Notes: a model not told the origin generated them from the letters alone. 64,000 bases of DNA from Streptococcus suis (GCA_029593505.1 JAKTNI010000001.1:248001-312000), one strand, 5' to 3'. Shown: positions 1 to 10,691, counted from the first letter of the stretch. Numbers and translations are program-made.

Positions 1-1198
1 TGAGAATACGTCCAGATTCAAATTCGTAAAAGCGCATTAAAACATTGATGATAGATGATTTACCAGATCCTGTTGCACCAACAAAAGCAATGGTTTGTCC
101 TTTCTTTACTTGGAAGGAAACTTCATCTAAAATTTTTCGTTTCCCATCATAAGAAAAGGAAACATTTTCAAAGCAGATATCACCATGGTGAATGTTTGCT
201 CCTTCATTATGTTGAAGAGGTTCTTCAATGGTTTGATCCATTAGAGTAAACACACGACCAGCTGAAACCATAGAGGTTTGCAACGTTGAAAAATGTTGCG
301 TTACGTCTAATAATGGATCGAATAATCGATTAACATATTGGATAAAGGCGTAAATAAGACCAGCAGAAATGCCAGCATGTGACCAGTCCAAACCAAAATA
401 GGTCATAAGGAGAGCATAGGCTAAAATCTTAATTAATGAAAGAGCAGGACGTAGAAAGAGACTATCCAAAGCCATAGACCGACTAGCATAGAGCAGGTGT
501 TCTTCATTAATGTTTTCAAATTCGTCTGTTAACCGTTGTTCTTGTGAGAAAGCTTGAATGATTCGAATACCCTCGATACTTTCTGCTAATTTACTATTGA
601 TAGAAGACAGTAAACTTCTAGTTTTAGCTACAATTGGTGCAGAGCGTTTTCGGTATTGATTAACGAGAACGAAAATAATAGGAAGGAATAGAACAATTAG
701 ACTGGTTAGCTTCCAATCTAGAGCAAACATTGTATAGAGTGTTACAATAATGATAAAGAGTGCTGAAATGAAACTAGATAGTATTCCAGAAAACATTTCT
801 GAAATACTTTCAGTATCGTTTGTTATCCGTGAGACAATCGAGCCACTAGGTGTTTGATCGAAATAAGCCATACCAAGTGTCTCCATTTTTTTAAAAGCAT
901 CATGACGAATATCCCTAACAACGCTATAAGATACTTTGGAAAACCAGAGGTTTCCGAAATACTGTAAGAGGATTTGTAGTATATATAGGCCAAAATATGC
1001 AGTAAGAATTCCTAAACTACTGTTGGATAGGTGTTGAATATGAAAATCTATAAAGTAGGATGCTAGCAGTGGAATTAGACTACGGACAACTGTTGTAAGC
1101 AATAAGAAGGACAGTGCTGTAATGGTTAGTAAACGATACGGTTTTAGGTAGGACATCAGTCGCCAAAAAACACTAGTTTGTTTTGATTTAGAATGCAT
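1..1198 (-). CDS. ABC exporter half-transporter (permease-ATPase), 3' end cut by window
   Basis: About 399 N-terminal residues are visible, read from the ATG at 1198 (protein starts MHSKSKQTSVFWRLM). An exporter-type six-helix membrane domain is followed by the beginning of an ATPase domain. Walker A (GATGSGKSS) lies near residue 372, and the rest of the nucleotide-binding domain runs off the window. The start overlaps the end of the upstream half-transporter gene by 11 bases, so the two are translationally coupled and probably form a heterodimer. Streptococcal pairs of this kind (PatAB/SatAB/EfrAB type) export drugs, dyes or peptides, but the substrate cannot be read from sequence. Confidence 0.88.
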   Translation of the reverse strand, partial: MHSKSKQTSVFWRLMSYLKPYRLLTITALSFLLLTTVVRSLIPLLASYFIDFHIQHLSNSSLGILTAYFGLYILQILLQYFGNLWFSKVSYSVVRDIRHDAFKKMETLGMAYFDQTPSGSIVSRITNDTESISEMFSGILSSFISALFIIIVTLYTMFALDWKLTSLIVLFLPIIFVLVNQYRKRSAPIVAKTRSLLSSINSKLAESIEGIRIIQAFSQEQRLTDEFENINEEHLLYASRSMALDSLFLRPALSLIKILAYALLMTYFGLDWSHAGISAGLIYAFIQYVNRLFDPLLDVTQHFSTLQTSMVSAGRVFTLMDQTIEEPLQHNEGANIHHGDICFENVSFSYDGKRKILDEVSFQVKKGQTIAFVGATGSGKSSIINVLMRFYEFESGRIL

Positions 1199-2930
1199 CG
1201 TTCTCCTCTCTTTCCAATTGTTGCATCATATAAGTATCATAATACCATGCTTTATTTTCTATCAATTCCTCATGTGTGCCTCGTTCTACAATTTGTCCGT
1301 GATCAAGAACTAAAATCAAATCAGCGTGAACGATTGCAGAAAGTCTATGAGCGGTGATGATTGTTGTTTTTCCTTTTCGATTCTTTTTAATATTTTCAAT
1401 GATAGTGTACTCGGTCTTAGCATCAACAGCCGATAATGAGTCATCTAACATCAAAATATCTGGATCTAAAATCATTGCACGTGCCATAGCCAATCGCTGT
1501 TTTTGCCCTCCTGATAGAGAAATTCCTTTTTCACCAACCAGTGTGTCAAATCCATCAGGCATTTCCATAATATCGTCTAATACGTGAACGGTATGTGCAG
1601 CTTCTTTTACTCGTTCAAAAGGAAGAGTGGGATTGCCAAAACAAATATTGTCTGTAATACTACTAGCAAATAAAAATTGATCTTGAGGAACATAGCCGAT
1701 TAAAGAGCGTAAATCAGATAACTTGTACTGCTTAATATCTTTTTCATGAAGTAAGATATGCCCTTGCTTGACATCGTATTCCCTCAAAAGAAGTTTGAGA
1801 AGACTAGTTTTTCCGGAACCGGTCGGTCCTACTATGCCGATAGTGTGCCCTTTTTCAATGGTGAAAGAAATATCTTGTAAGACAGGCATGTGTTCATAGC
1901 TAAATTTTGGAATATGATAGGTAATGGAACCATTTTGAGGCTTGGGTAAGGGGTGCTCACTATCAGATACATCAGATGAAATAGATAAAAGGCTATGGAT
2001 ACGATTGTAGGAAACTGAACCACGCTGTGTCAGGTTAAAAAGAAATCCAATAGCCATCAAGGGCCAGACTAGTAAATCTAAATAGGTTATAAAGGTTACA
2101 AGTTGACCTAGACTAATCTGACCGTTAGAAATAAATTTGGAGCCAACTGCCAGTGTGAGAACATAGGATAAGCCGACAAAGAATAGTACAGCAGGATTAA
2201 ATAAAGCGTCGTAACGCATGGTTTTGACATTCTGAAGATAGGCTGCTTGATTGATTTCTTGAAAGGCAGCTGTTTCTTTTTTTTGATAACCAAAAGATTT
2301 GGTTACTTTAATGCCAGAAACGGCTTCTTGTACCTTATTGTTTAACTCTGAAAAAGCAATCTGTGATGCCTTGAAATTCTCATGGGTTCGTCGTCCCAAA
2401 AAGCTGGTTGTCATAGCCATGAATGGAAGTGGTAGAATAGCAATGATTGTCATTTGCCAAGAGATACTAAAACTCATGGTGATCAGAGTTACCAACGCTG
2501 TAACAGTCGCATCTACGAAAGACATCACTCCTCCGCCTGCCAGTCGTGTTAGAGCATTGATATCATTTGTAGCATGTGCCATCAAATCACCTGTACGGTG
2601 TTGTTGAAAAAAAGAAGGAGACATCTGCATAAAATGTTCAAATAGTCGGGCACGCATGATTTTTCCTAGTCGATAGGAGGTTGCTAAGATGTTCATTCGC
2701 CAAACATAGCGAAGACCGTACATGGCTAGAGCTGATAGAATGAGGCCGAACACTCCAAAAAATAGGCTCATTCCAGTTAATGAGTGATTTGAAATATTGT
2801 CAATGATTTCACCCATAATATAAGGTGGTAGAAGATTTAAAACACTGACCAAACAAAGAGAGAGAATACCAATCAGATATGCTTTCTTTTCTAATCGAAA
2901 GAACCACCAGAGTTGCTGTATGATTTTCAT
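1188..2930 (-). CDS. ABC exporter half-transporter (permease-ATPase), degenerate-site subunit
   Basis: The product has 580 residues: an exporter-type membrane domain then an ATPase domain with Walker A GPTGSGKTS near residue 366, signature LSGGQKQR near 470 and Walker B ending in LMLDDS near 487. The residue after Walker B is Asp instead of the usual catalytic Glu, a hallmark of the non-canonical site in heterodimeric exporters, which fits pairing with the downstream gene. The start at 2930 is chosen because AAAGGA lies just upstream. A longer frame reaching 2978 has no such site and begins in the leader. The likely role is multidrug or peptide efflux across the membrane; substrate unknown. 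Confidence 0.9.
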   Translation of the reverse strand: MKIIQQLWWFFRLEKKAYLIGILSLCLVSVLNLLPPYIMGEIIDNISNHSLTGMSLFFGVFGLILSALAMYGLRYVWRMNILATSYRLGKIMRARLFEHFMQMSPSFFQQHRTGDLMAHATNDINALTRLAGGGVMSFVDATVTALVTLITMSFSISWQMTIIAILPLPFMAMTTSFLGRRTHENFKASQIAFSELNNKVQEAVSGIKVTKSFGYQKKETAAFQEINQAAYLQNVKTMRYDALFNPAVLFFVGLSYVLTLAVGSKFISNGQISLGQLVTFITYLDLLVWPLMAIGFLFNLTQRGSVSYNRIHSLLSISSDVSDSEHPLPKPQNGSITYHIPKFSYEHMPVLQDISFTIEKGHTIGIVGPTGSGKTSLLKLLLREYDVKQGHILLHEKDIKQYKLSDLRSLIGYVPQDQFLFASSITDNICFGNPTLPFERVKEAAHTVHVLDDIMEMPDGFDTLVGEKGISLSGGQKQRLAMARAMILDPDILMLDDSLSAVDAKTEYTIIENIKKNRKGKTTIITAHRLSAIVHADLILVLDHGQIVERGTHEELIENKAWYYDTYMMQQLEREENDAF

Positions 2931-3001
2931 ATATTTCCTTTCAAGAACAAAATAAAGGTTGGTGGGTAATAGCACCAACTTGAAGATTTATAGACTAGTT
3001 C

Positions 3002-3023
3002 TAGTTTACCATAGGATAAACTA
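3002..3023. promoter_or_regulatory. Inverted repeat upstream of the ABC exporter operon
   Basis: TAGTTTA at 3002-3008 is mirrored by TAAACTA at 3017-3023 with an 8-base spacer. It lies about 75 bases upstream of the exporter start, where a repressor of a drug exporter could bind. No regulator is encoded next to it, so the assignment is only positional. Confidence 0.3.
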
Positions 3024-3171
3024 AATGAAAAGGTAGTAAGATTGTACATGGTATGAAAAGCAGATGAACATTTTTGTCAAAGTTACTTTTGCACGAAGTA
3101 CAATAGTTTTCTATTTTATTTTTGTTCTAATTGTGTTAGAATAAATAAAAATTTGAAAGAGGACATTTTCT

Positions 3172-3438
3172 ATGAAAGCCATTGTTACAGTTGTTGGGAA
3201 AGATAAAACGGGTATTGTAGCAGGAGTTGCTACAAAAATAGCAGAGTTAGGACTTAATATTGATGATGTGTCGCAAACAGTATTAGATGAGTATTTTACA
3301 ATGATGGCGGTTGTATCAGCAGAAGAAACGAAAGATTTTACAACTCTTCGTAGTGAACTGGATTCTTTTGGACAATCATTAAATGTAAAAATCAATATTC
3401 AAAGTGCAGCCATTTTTGATGCCATGCATAATTTATAA
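3172..3438 (+). CDS. ACT domain protein (UPF0237 family)
   Basis: The 88-residue product is essentially one ACT domain (starts [20 protein letters not shown]), a fold that binds small ligands such as amino acids and usually regulates a partner. It resembles the GcvR-like UPF0237 family. It lies 11 bases upstream of the PFL-family gene, a pairing conserved in streptococci, which suggests it senses a ligand for that protein. GAAAGAGGA precedes the ATG, and an extended -10-like TTAGAAT lies at 3136-3142. The ligand and the exact function are unknown. Confidence 0.88.
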   Translation: MKAIVTVVGKDKTGIVAGVATKIAELGLNIDDVSQTVLDEYFTMMAVVSAEETKDFTTLRSELDSFGQSLNVKINIQSAAIFDAMHNL

Positions 3439-3449
3439 GGAGAAGAATC

Positions 3450-4787
3450 ATGGATATTAGACAGGTAACAGAAACCATTGCCATGATTGAGGAGCAACAT
3501 TTCGATATTCGTACGATTACTATGGGAATTTCTCTGTTAGATTGCATTGATTCAGATATTGAAAAAGCTGCTGAGAAAGTCTATCGAAAAATTGTTTCGA
3601 AGGCTAAAAACCTTGTGGCAGTGGGAGATGAGATTGCTGCAGAATTAGGTATTCCTATTGTGAACAAACGGGTATCTGTTACTCCTATTGCCTTGATTGG
3701 CGCAGCAACAGATGCAACAAACTATCTTCCTTTAGCTTATGCTTTGGACAAAGCTGCTAATGAAATTGGTATTGATTTTATTGGTGGATTTTCTGCTTTA
3801 GTACAAAAGGGTTATCAAAAGGGTGATGAAATTCTGATCAATTCGATTCCTCAAGCTTTGGCACAGACAGATAAAGTGTGTGCCTCTGTGAATATTGGCT
3901 CTACTAAGTCAGGTATTAACATGACAGCAGTGCGTGATATGGGACATATCATCAAAGAAACAGCAGAAGCTTCTGATATGGGAGCTGCTAAATTGGTTGT
4001 CTTTGCCAATGCAGTTGAAGACAATCCTTTTATGGCAGGTGCTTTTCACGGTGTTGGTGAAGCTGATGTGGTGATTAATGTTGGCGTATCTGGTCCTGGA
4101 GTTGTCAAGCGAGCACTTGAGAAGGTAAAAGGTGAGAGTTTTGATGTAGTTGCTGAAACTGTTAAAAAGACAGCTTTCAAGATTACACGCATTGGTCAAC
4201 TAGTGGGAAATATGGCTAGTGAGCGCTTAGGGGTTAAGTTTGGTATTGTGGACTTATCTCTTGCGCCAACTCCTGCAGTGGGAGATTCGGTTGCGCGTGT
4301 TTTGGAAGAAATGGGCTTAGAAACTGTTGGTACTCATGGCACGACAGCTGCTCTTGCTCTGTTGAATGATGCGGTTAAAAAAGGTGGTGTGATGGCTTGC
4401 AACCAAGTGGGTGGATTATCTGGTGCTTTTATCCCTGTGTCTGAAGATGAGGGAATGATTGCTGCAGTTCAAAATGGCTCACTTAATCTGGAAAAATTAG
4501 AAGCTATGACAGCAATTTGTTCGGTTGGTCTAGATATGATAGCAATTCCGGAGACGACATCTAAGGAAACGATTGCGGCCATGATAGCAGATGAAGCTGC
4601 TATCGGTGTAATCAATCAAAAAACAACAGCTGTCCGGATTATTCCAAAAGGAAAAGAAGGGGATCTAATTGAGTTCGGTGGTCTTTTGGGAACAGCGCCT
4701 GTTATGAAAGTTAATGCAGCATCATCAGCTGATTTTATTCATCGTGGTGGGCAAATTCCAGCGCCTATTCATAGTTTTAAAAATTAA
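3450..4787 (+). CDS. PFL family protein (UPF0210/DUF711)
   Basis: The 445-residue protein is full length for the UPF0210 family, which is related in fold to pyruvate formate-lyase-type barrels but has no assigned reaction. Glycine-rich stretches such as GVSGPGVV and [10 protein letters not shown] are visible. It is preceded by AAGGAGAAG and forms a two-gene operon with the ACT domain gene, then ends at a strong terminator. No signal peptide or membrane segment is evident, so it is probably cytoplasmic. The family assignment is firm; the biochemical role is not known. Confidence 0.9.
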   Translation: MDIRQVTETIAMIEEQHFDIRTITMGISLLDCIDSDIEKAAEKVYRKIVSKAKNLVAVGDEIAAELGIPIVNKRVSVTPIALIGAATDATNYLPLAYALDKAANEIGIDFIGGFSALVQKGYQKGDEILINSIPQALAQTDKVCASVNIGSTKSGINMTAVRDMGHIIKETAEASDMGAAKLVVFANAVEDNPFMAGAFHGVGEADVVINVGVSGPGVVKRALEKVKGESFDVVAETVKKTAFKITRIGQLVGNMASERLGVKFGIVDLSLAPTPAVGDSVARVLEEMGLETVGTHGTTAALALLNDAVKKGGVMACNQVGGLSGAFIPVSEDEGMIAAVQNGSLNLEKLEAMTAICSVGLDMIAIPETTSKETIAAMIADEAAIGVINQKTTAVRIIPKGKEGDLIEFGGLLGTAPVMKVNAASSADFIHRGGQIPAPIHSFKN

Positions 4788-4795
4788 CGAAACGA

Positions 4796-4824
4796 AACCA
4801 ATTGTGACAGACAATTGGTTTTTT
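4796..4824 (+). terminator. Rho-independent terminator of the ACT-PFL operon
   Basis: CCAATTGT (4798-4805) pairs perfectly with ACAATTGG (4811-4818) around a five-base loop and is followed by six T residues. Confidence 0.9.
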
Positions 4825-4832
4825 GGTACAAT
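4804..4832 (+). promoter_or_regulatory. Promoter of the histidine phosphatase gene, embedded in the preceding terminator
   Basis: GTGACA (4804-4809, 5 of 6 to TTGACA) and TACAAT (4827-4832) are spaced 17 bases apart, with a TGG extended -10. The -35 lies in the terminator hairpin itself. Confidence 0.6.
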
Positions 4833-4865
4833 GATAGTAGTAGATTTGCAAGGAGAATACATATT

Positions 4866-5573
4866 ATGGCAGAAGTAACTTTATATATTGCTAGACATGG
4901 AAAAACGATGTTTAATACTATTGGTCGTGTGCAAGGCTGGTGTGATACACCGCTCACTCAAAAAGGAGAAGAAGGCATTCGTGAGTTGGGAGTTGGATTG
5001 AAAGAAGCAGGCATTGATTTTAATCTAGCTGTCTCTAGTGACTTAGGACGAACGATACAGACAATCACTATTGCTCAGGAAGTGCTAGGTCTTTTGGGAA
5101 GAATTCCCTATTATCAAGATGAGCGTATTCGTGAATGGTGTTTTGGTAGCTTTGAGGGAATGTATGATGAGGAGCTATTTCAAGGTGTTCTTCCGCGTCT
5201 GAAAGGAACTTTAGATTCATCTCGCATGTCTTTTCCAGAAATTGCAAATGGTATTAAAGAAGCAGATACAGCCGGTTGGGCAGAGACATGGGATGTTTTA
5301 AGTCATCGTATTTTGACTGGTTTTGAATCAATTGCTCAAACATTGGAACAACAGGGTGGAGGGAATGCTCTTATAGTTAGTCATGGTATGACAATTGCAA
5401 CATTGGCGCATCTTTTAGAGCCTGAACGTGGAGCAGATGTTTTTTTAGACAATGGCTCTGTTACCATTGTGAAATACATAGACGGACAATTGCGACTAGA
5501 AAGTTTTGGAGATATGTCTTACCGTCAACAAGGAGCAAAATACATTTCTAAAGAGAGTGGAAAAAGTAAATAA
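4866..5573 (+). CDS. Histidine phosphatase family protein (phosphoglycerate mutase-like)
   Basis: The 235-residue protein opens with MAEVTLYIARHGKTMFN, whose RHG motif holds the phospho-accepting histidine. SSDLGRTIQTI, the acidic EWCFGSFEG segment and the second catalytic histidine in VSHGMT follow in the family's usual order. Such proteins are 2,3-bisphosphoglycerate-dependent mutases or small-molecule phosphatases; streptococci carry several, and this one looks like a phosphatase rather than the glycolytic mutase. The start at 4866 has AGGAG upstream; an extension to 4815 would run into the terminator. It is a single-gene unit closed by a long hairpin. Confidence 0.88.
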   Translation: MAEVTLYIARHGKTMFNTIGRVQGWCDTPLTQKGEEGIRELGVGLKEAGIDFNLAVSSDLGRTIQTITIAQEVLGLLGRIPYYQDERIREWCFGSFEGMYDEELFQGVLPRLKGTLDSSRMSFPEIANGIKEADTAGWAETWDVLSHRILTGFESIAQTLEQQGGGNALIVSHGMTIATLAHLLEPERGADVFLDNGSVTIVKYIDGQLRLESFGDMSYRQQGAKYISKESGKSK

Positions 5574-5580
5574 GAAACGT

Positions 5581-5631
5581 AGGGAATGTTTAGCTGATTG
5601 AGGGATCTCAGCTGAATGTTCTCTATTTTTA
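5581..5631 (+). terminator. Terminator after the histidine phosphatase gene
   Basis: A 17-base left arm (5581-5597) pairs with 5608-5624, including several G-U pairs, around the core AGCTGA/TCAGCT. It is followed by ATTTTTAT. Confidence 0.75.
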
Positions 5632-5665
5632 TGGTCAATATATCTTAGATTAGATAATATGATTG

Positions 5666-5694
5666 TTGACAAATATATCGAGATGCGATATGAT
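5666..5694 (+). promoter_or_regulatory. Sigma-A promoter of the PadR-DUF2812 operon
   Basis: TTGACA (5666-5671) and TATGAT (5689-5694) are separated by 17 bases. The -10 overlaps the left arm of the adjacent inverted repeat. Confidence 0.85.
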
Positions 5695-5714
5695 TAATAC
5701 ATCGTATCTCGATA
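5676..5714. promoter_or_regulatory. Probable PadR operator (inverted repeat)
   Basis: TATCGAGATGCGAT (5676-5689) is mirrored by ATCGTATCTCGATA (5701-5714), 13 of 14 positions matching, with an 11-base spacer. The arms cover the spacer, the -10 and the expected start of transcription, as expected for an autorepressor. A further partial half-site, ACATCGAG, follows just before the ribosome binding site. Confidence 0.75.
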
Positions 5715-5733
5715 CATCGAGCTAGGAGGTAAT

Positions 5734-6057
5734 ATGGAAGAAAAGTTAAAACGAGTGTATGTACCGATGACAGAAACTGCCTTTTATATTTTATTTGCAC
5801 TACAAGAAGTAAGGCATGGTTATGATATTACACAATGGACTAAGAAGTTGACGGCTGGTCAGGTTGTTATTAGCCCGGGAACCATGTATGGAACGCTAGC
5901 TAAGATGGAAAAAGATGGACTGATTGCTTTTGTACGCGAAGAGGCTAAGCGAAAATTGTATAAGATGACAGATTTGGGACATGAGATTTTAGCGTTGGAA
6001 CTGAATCGTATTGAGAGGATATATAAGAATAGTAAAGGAGAGGTATATGAAGACTAA
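5734..6057 (+). CDS. PadR family transcriptional regulator
   Basis: The 107-residue protein is a compact PadR winged helix: FYILFALQEVRHGYDITQWTKK, then the recognition region VISPGTMYGTLAKMEKDGLI, and a short C-terminal helix for dimerisation. AGGAGG precedes the ATG. It overlaps the DUF2812 gene by 11 bases and lies directly behind a palindromic operator that overlaps its own promoter, so autorepression is likely (inference). PadR repressors of this size are usually released by small hydrophobic or envelope-active compounds; the inducer here is unknown. Confidence 0.92.
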   Translation: MEEKLKRVYVPMTETAFYILFALQEVRHGYDITQWTKKLTAGQVVISPGTMYGTLAKMEKDGLIAFVREEAKRKLYKMTDLGHEILALELNRIERIYKNSKGEVYED

Positions 6058-6559
6058 AATGGAAATTCGTTTATTTTTCTTGCCAGATTTTGACAAAGAA
6101 GCCCTATACCTAGCAGAACAGCATCGCAAAGGTTGGAAATTTGTTGAAAATCGATTTGGCATGTTATTTATTTTTGAAAAGTGCCAGCCAGAAGAAGTAG
6201 TTTATCAATTAGATTTTAAACCGATCCTACAAGAAGAGTATGACTATGTGCAGTTTTATGAAGATTATGGTTGGGAATATGTGGGTAACTGCAATCATTT
6301 TTCTTATTTCAGAAAAGTGAAAGCAGATGGTGACTCAGAAATTTATAGTGATCGTCAGAGTAAGTTAGAGATGATTGACAGAATATTACGAAGACAATTG
6401 TTATTAGCAGGATTAGTATATATGTTATCTGTTATTCTTGGCTGTTATACAGGAAGGTTTACATTTGTTGTTGGCATGTCCATCATCTGTATTCCAGCTC
6501 TATGTTATTGCTTGATTGGATTGTTGCGTTTGCGTAAAAAGTATCGGGAGGTAGGTTAA
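6047..6559 (+). CDS. DUF2812 domain membrane protein
   Basis: The product has 170 residues. The N-terminal 110 or so form a soluble DUF2812 domain (KMEIRLFFLPDFDKEALYL, KGWKFVE, YVGNCNHFSYFR). Two membrane segments lie near the C terminus (LLLAGLVYMLSVILG and VVGMSIICIPALCYCLIGLL). The start at 6047 sits inside the end of padR, behind AAAGGAGAGG. DUF2812 genes commonly accompany PadR regulators, which suggests a membrane response module controlled by that repressor. The molecular function is unknown. Confidence 0.85.
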   Translation: MKTKMEIRLFFLPDFDKEALYLAEQHRKGWKFVENRFGMLFIFEKCQPEEVVYQLDFKPILQEEYDYVQFYEDYGWEYVGNCNHFSYFRKVKADGDSEIYSDRQSKLEMIDRILRRQLLLAGLVYMLSVILGCYTGRFTFVVGMSIICIPALCYCLIGLLRLRKKYREVG

Positions 6560-6714
6560 TGGAACAGCACAAACGAATTGCTATTATGATAAACACTCTT
6601 AGTATTTTGGCGGTTATATTTTTGAATAAAGATAGCTTTGTTAGTTTGATTGCTATCGTATTCATTATGATACTAAATTTTTGGAATTTACAGGAGCTGA
6701 AAAAATGTAACTAG
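6559..6714 (+). CDS. Small membrane protein, third gene of the PadR operon
   Basis: A 51-residue frame begins at an ATG overlapping the DUF2812 stop codon (TAATG), with GGGAGG upstream, so translational coupling is very likely. The protein starts MEQHKRIAIMINTL, contains two short hydrophobic stretches (about residues 7-22 and 27-42) split by NKDS, and ends in ELKKCN. It is probably a hairpin membrane protein working with the DUF2812 protein. I recognise no family. The tight coupling and the end just before the next regulatory hairpin support it as a real gene. Confidence 0.7.
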   Translation: MEQHKRIAIMINTLSILAVIFLNKDSFVSLIAIVFIMILNFWNLQELKKCN

Positions 6715-6730
6715 GTCTTTAGATGTATTT

Positions 6731-6757
6731 TTAGCACTCTTGATAAAAGAGTGCTAA
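6731..6757. promoter_or_regulatory. CIRCE operator 1 (HrcA), possibly also a terminator
   Basis: Perfect TTAGCACTC-N9-GAGTGCTAA, the HrcA-binding element. It is followed by a T-rich run, so it could also terminate the PadR operon. Confidence 0.95.
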
Positions 6758-6774
6758 TTTTTTGTTTTTTTCAC

Positions 6775-6802
6775 TTGACAAAAGATTTTTTCAGCGTATA
6801 AT
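6775..6802 (+). promoter_or_regulatory. Sigma-A promoter of the hrcA-grpE-dnaK operon
   Basis: TTGACA (6775-6780) and TATAAT (6797-6802) are separated by 16 bases and lie between the two CIRCE elements. Confidence 0.92.
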
Positions 6803-6815
6803 GAGAGTATAAACA

Positions 6816-6842
6816 TTAGCACTCTTAGTATTTGAGTGCTAA
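6816..6842. promoter_or_regulatory. CIRCE operator 2 (HrcA)
   Basis: A second perfect TTAGCACTC-N9-GAGTGCTAA lies just downstream of the -10, over the expected transcription start and in the 5' leader. Confidence 0.97.
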
Positions 6843-6956
6843 TGTTATCCCAATACTTCCTTGGTATGTGAAATAGTCTGCGTGTTTTGAGTCTTATTTC
6901 AGATATTATGGAGTGACTGGATGGTGAAGTCTCTATACTCGATGAAAGGAGTAGTG

Positions 6957-7991
6957 ATGATTACACAACGTCAAAGTGATATTTTAAATCTGATTGTTGA
7001 ATTGTTTACACAGTACCATGAACCCGTTGGTTCTAAAGTATTGCAAGAGACAATTTCTTCTAGTTCAGCTACTATACGTAATGATATGGCTAAATTAGAA
7101 AAGTTGGGCTTGCTGGAAAAAGCACACACTTCAAGTGGTCGGATGCCAAGTCGTGCGGGTTTTCAATATTTTGTCAATCACTCGCTTAATTTGAAGCATA
7201 TTAACGAAGAAGATGTTTATCAAGTGGTCAAAGCTTTTGACTTTGAAGCTTTTAAACTAGAGGATATCTTGGAGAGAGCAAGTCGTGTTTTGGCAGAATT
7301 GACGGGCTACACTTCAGTTATCATTGATGTGGAGCCGACTAGCCAACAATTGACATCTTTTGATATTGTTCGATTAAGTAACCATGATGCCTTGGCAGTT
7401 CTAACCTTGGATCAATCTAAGCCAGTTACAGTTCAGTTTGCTATTCCGAAAAATTTTTCAAATAAAGATTTAGGGATTCTCAAACGTCTAGTAGATGAAC
7501 GCTTTGTAAGTCAAACGGTACTGGCTATCCACTATAAATTGCGAACAGAGATTCCGCAAGTGGTGCAACGCTATTTCACCACGACGGATAATGTGTTGGA
7601 TTTGATGGAATACATTTTCTCCAACTTATTTCAAGAACTCGTCTTTATTGGTGGAAAAGTAGCTTCGCTTACCTATGGAAGTCTAGCAACCTATCAGTTG
7701 TTGGATGATCCACAGACCTTGGCATTAGAACTACGATCTGGATTGATATCAGAACAACAAACCAATATCGTGGTTGCAGAACACAGGGATCCTGCTTTGG
7801 CAGATGTAAGCATCATTCATCATTGTTTTCCGATTCCTTATAGAGGAATGGCTCAAATGAGTTTAATTGGACCGATTGATATGGATTATCGTAGACAGAT
7901 TAGTCTCATCAATGTAATCAGTCGTGTTTTGTTTATGAAATTGACAGATTATTATAGATATTTAAGTAGTAATCATTATGAAGTGAACTAG
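6957..7991 (+). CDS. hrcA: Heat-inducible transcription repressor HrcA
   Basis: The 344-residue protein starts [17 protein letters not shown], the typical HrcA N terminus. A winged helix ([41 protein letters not shown]) is followed by the GAF-like and dimerisation regions. HrcA represses chaperone genes by binding CIRCE and needs GroEL for activity; two perfect CIRCE copies lie upstream, so it controls its own operon. AAAGGAG ends five bases before the ATG at 6957. An upstream in-frame ATG at 6921 lacks a suitable site. grpE follows after 20 bases. Confidence 0.98.
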   Translation: MITQRQSDILNLIVELFTQYHEPVGSKVLQETISSSSATIRNDMAKLEKLGLLEKAHTSSGRMPSRAGFQYFVNHSLNLKHINEEDVYQVVKAFDFEAFKLEDILERASRVLAELTGYTSVIIDVEPTSQQLTSFDIVRLSNHDALAVLTLDQSKPVTVQFAIPKNFSNKDLGILKRLVDERFVSQTVLAIHYKLRTEIPQVVQRYFTTTDNVLDLMEYIFSNLFQELVFIGGKVASLTYGSLATYQLLDDPQTLALELRSGLISEQQTNIVVAEHRDPALADVSIIHHCFPIPYRGMAQMSLIGPIDMDYRRQISLINVISRVLFMKLTDYYRYLSSNHYEVN

Positions 7992-8011
7992 AGATATAAA
8001 AGGAGTATACT

Positions 8012-8524
8012 GTGTCAGAAGAAGTTAAAAATGAAGAAGTTGTTGAGGAAGTGGAAGCAACCGAAGAAGTTGCAGCAACTCCAGAAAAATCAGAATTGGA
8101 ACTAGCCAATGAGCGTGCAGAAGAATTTGAAAACAAGTATCTTCGAGCTCATGCTGAAATGCAAAATATTCAACGTCGTGCGATGGAAGAGCGTCAAACG
8201 ATTCAACGTTATCGTTCGCAAGACTTAGCTAAGAAAATCTTACCAAGTTTAGATAATTTGGAGCGTGCACTTCAAGTTGAAGGATTGACAGACGATGTCA
8301 AAAAAGGTCTTGAGATGGTACAAGAGAGCTTGCTTCAAGGATTGAAGGAGGAAGGAGTGGAAGAAGTTCCAACGGAAACTTTCGATCCAAATCTTCATAT
8401 GGCTATTCAAACGCTTGAAGCAGATGAAGAGCATCCAGCAGACAGCATTGCACAAGTTCTACAAAAAGGTTATAAATTACACGAACGTTTGCTCAGACCA
8501 GCTATGGTAGTGGTGTATAATTAG
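8012..8524 (+). CDS. grpE: Nucleotide exchange factor GrpE
   Basis: The 170-residue co-chaperone releases ADP from DnaK. It has an acidic, disordered start ([19 protein letters not shown]), a long dimerising helix ([20 protein letters not shown]) and the C-terminal beta domain ([27 protein letters not shown]). The start codon is GTG at 8012, chosen because AAAAGGAG lies at the right distance and the ATG-less N terminus matches streptococcal GrpE. It is co-transcribed with hrcA. A 196-base gap with no clear terminator separates it from dnaK. Confidence 0.97.
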   Translation: MSEEVKNEEVVEEVEATEEVAATPEKSELELANERAEEFENKYLRAHAEMQNIQRRAMEERQTIQRYRSQDLAKKILPSLDNLERALQVEGLTDDVKKGLEMVQESLLQGLKEEGVEEVPTETFDPNLHMAIQTLEADEEHPADSIAQVLQKGYKLHERLLRPAMVVVYN

Positions 8525-8615
8525 TTGTTTTGGTAACAATAGAAAGTATATTTGTCCGAAATGACACTAAACTATAAATGAAAGTAACATAAAAATTATT
8601 TTGAAAGGATTTGAA

Positions 8616-8625
8616 CCCGATCGGG
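8616..8625. repeat. Perfect 10-base palindrome in the grpE-dnaK gap
   Basis: CCCGATCGGG lies in the 196-base leader between grpE and dnaK. It has no T-run, so it is not a terminator; an mRNA structure or processing site is possible. Confidence 0.3.
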
Positions 8626-8663
8626 ATGATTGAAAAATAGACAGTCTTTCATGCATTTAGTGA

Positions 8664-10544
<1,881 letters not shown>

Positions 10545-10558
10545 ATTGATAGCTACTG

Positions 10559-10590
10559 AAAACGGAGGTTGTACCCCAACCTCTGTTTTT
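10559..10590 (+). terminator. Terminator after dnaK
   Basis: AACGGAGGTTG pairs with CAACCTCTGTT (one G-U pair) around a five-base loop and is followed by T residues, so dnaJ beyond it may depend on readthrough or its own promoter. Confidence 0.85.
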
Positions 10591-10663
10591 GGATAAATAC
10601 CCGTCTAACTTTTTATAGAAAGGAAGTGTTCGTAACTGAACACGGTCGTTTTAAGAAGTATTC

Positions 10664-10691
10664 TTGCGTGATTTTATTGGCGTAATAGAAT
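10664..10691 (+). promoter_or_regulatory. Possible dnaJ promoter
   Basis: TTGCGT (10664-10669) and TAGAAT (10686-10691) are 16 bases apart in the gap after the dnaK terminator. The -35 is weak; a transcript from here would have a leader of about 100 bases. Confidence 0.3.

Noticed and set aside
8600..8626. tRNA T-arm-like sequence on the minus strand between grpE and dnaK
   Set aside because: GGGTTCAAATCC resembles a T-arm, but the stem pairs only three bases and no acceptor, D-arm or anticodon arm is found around it.
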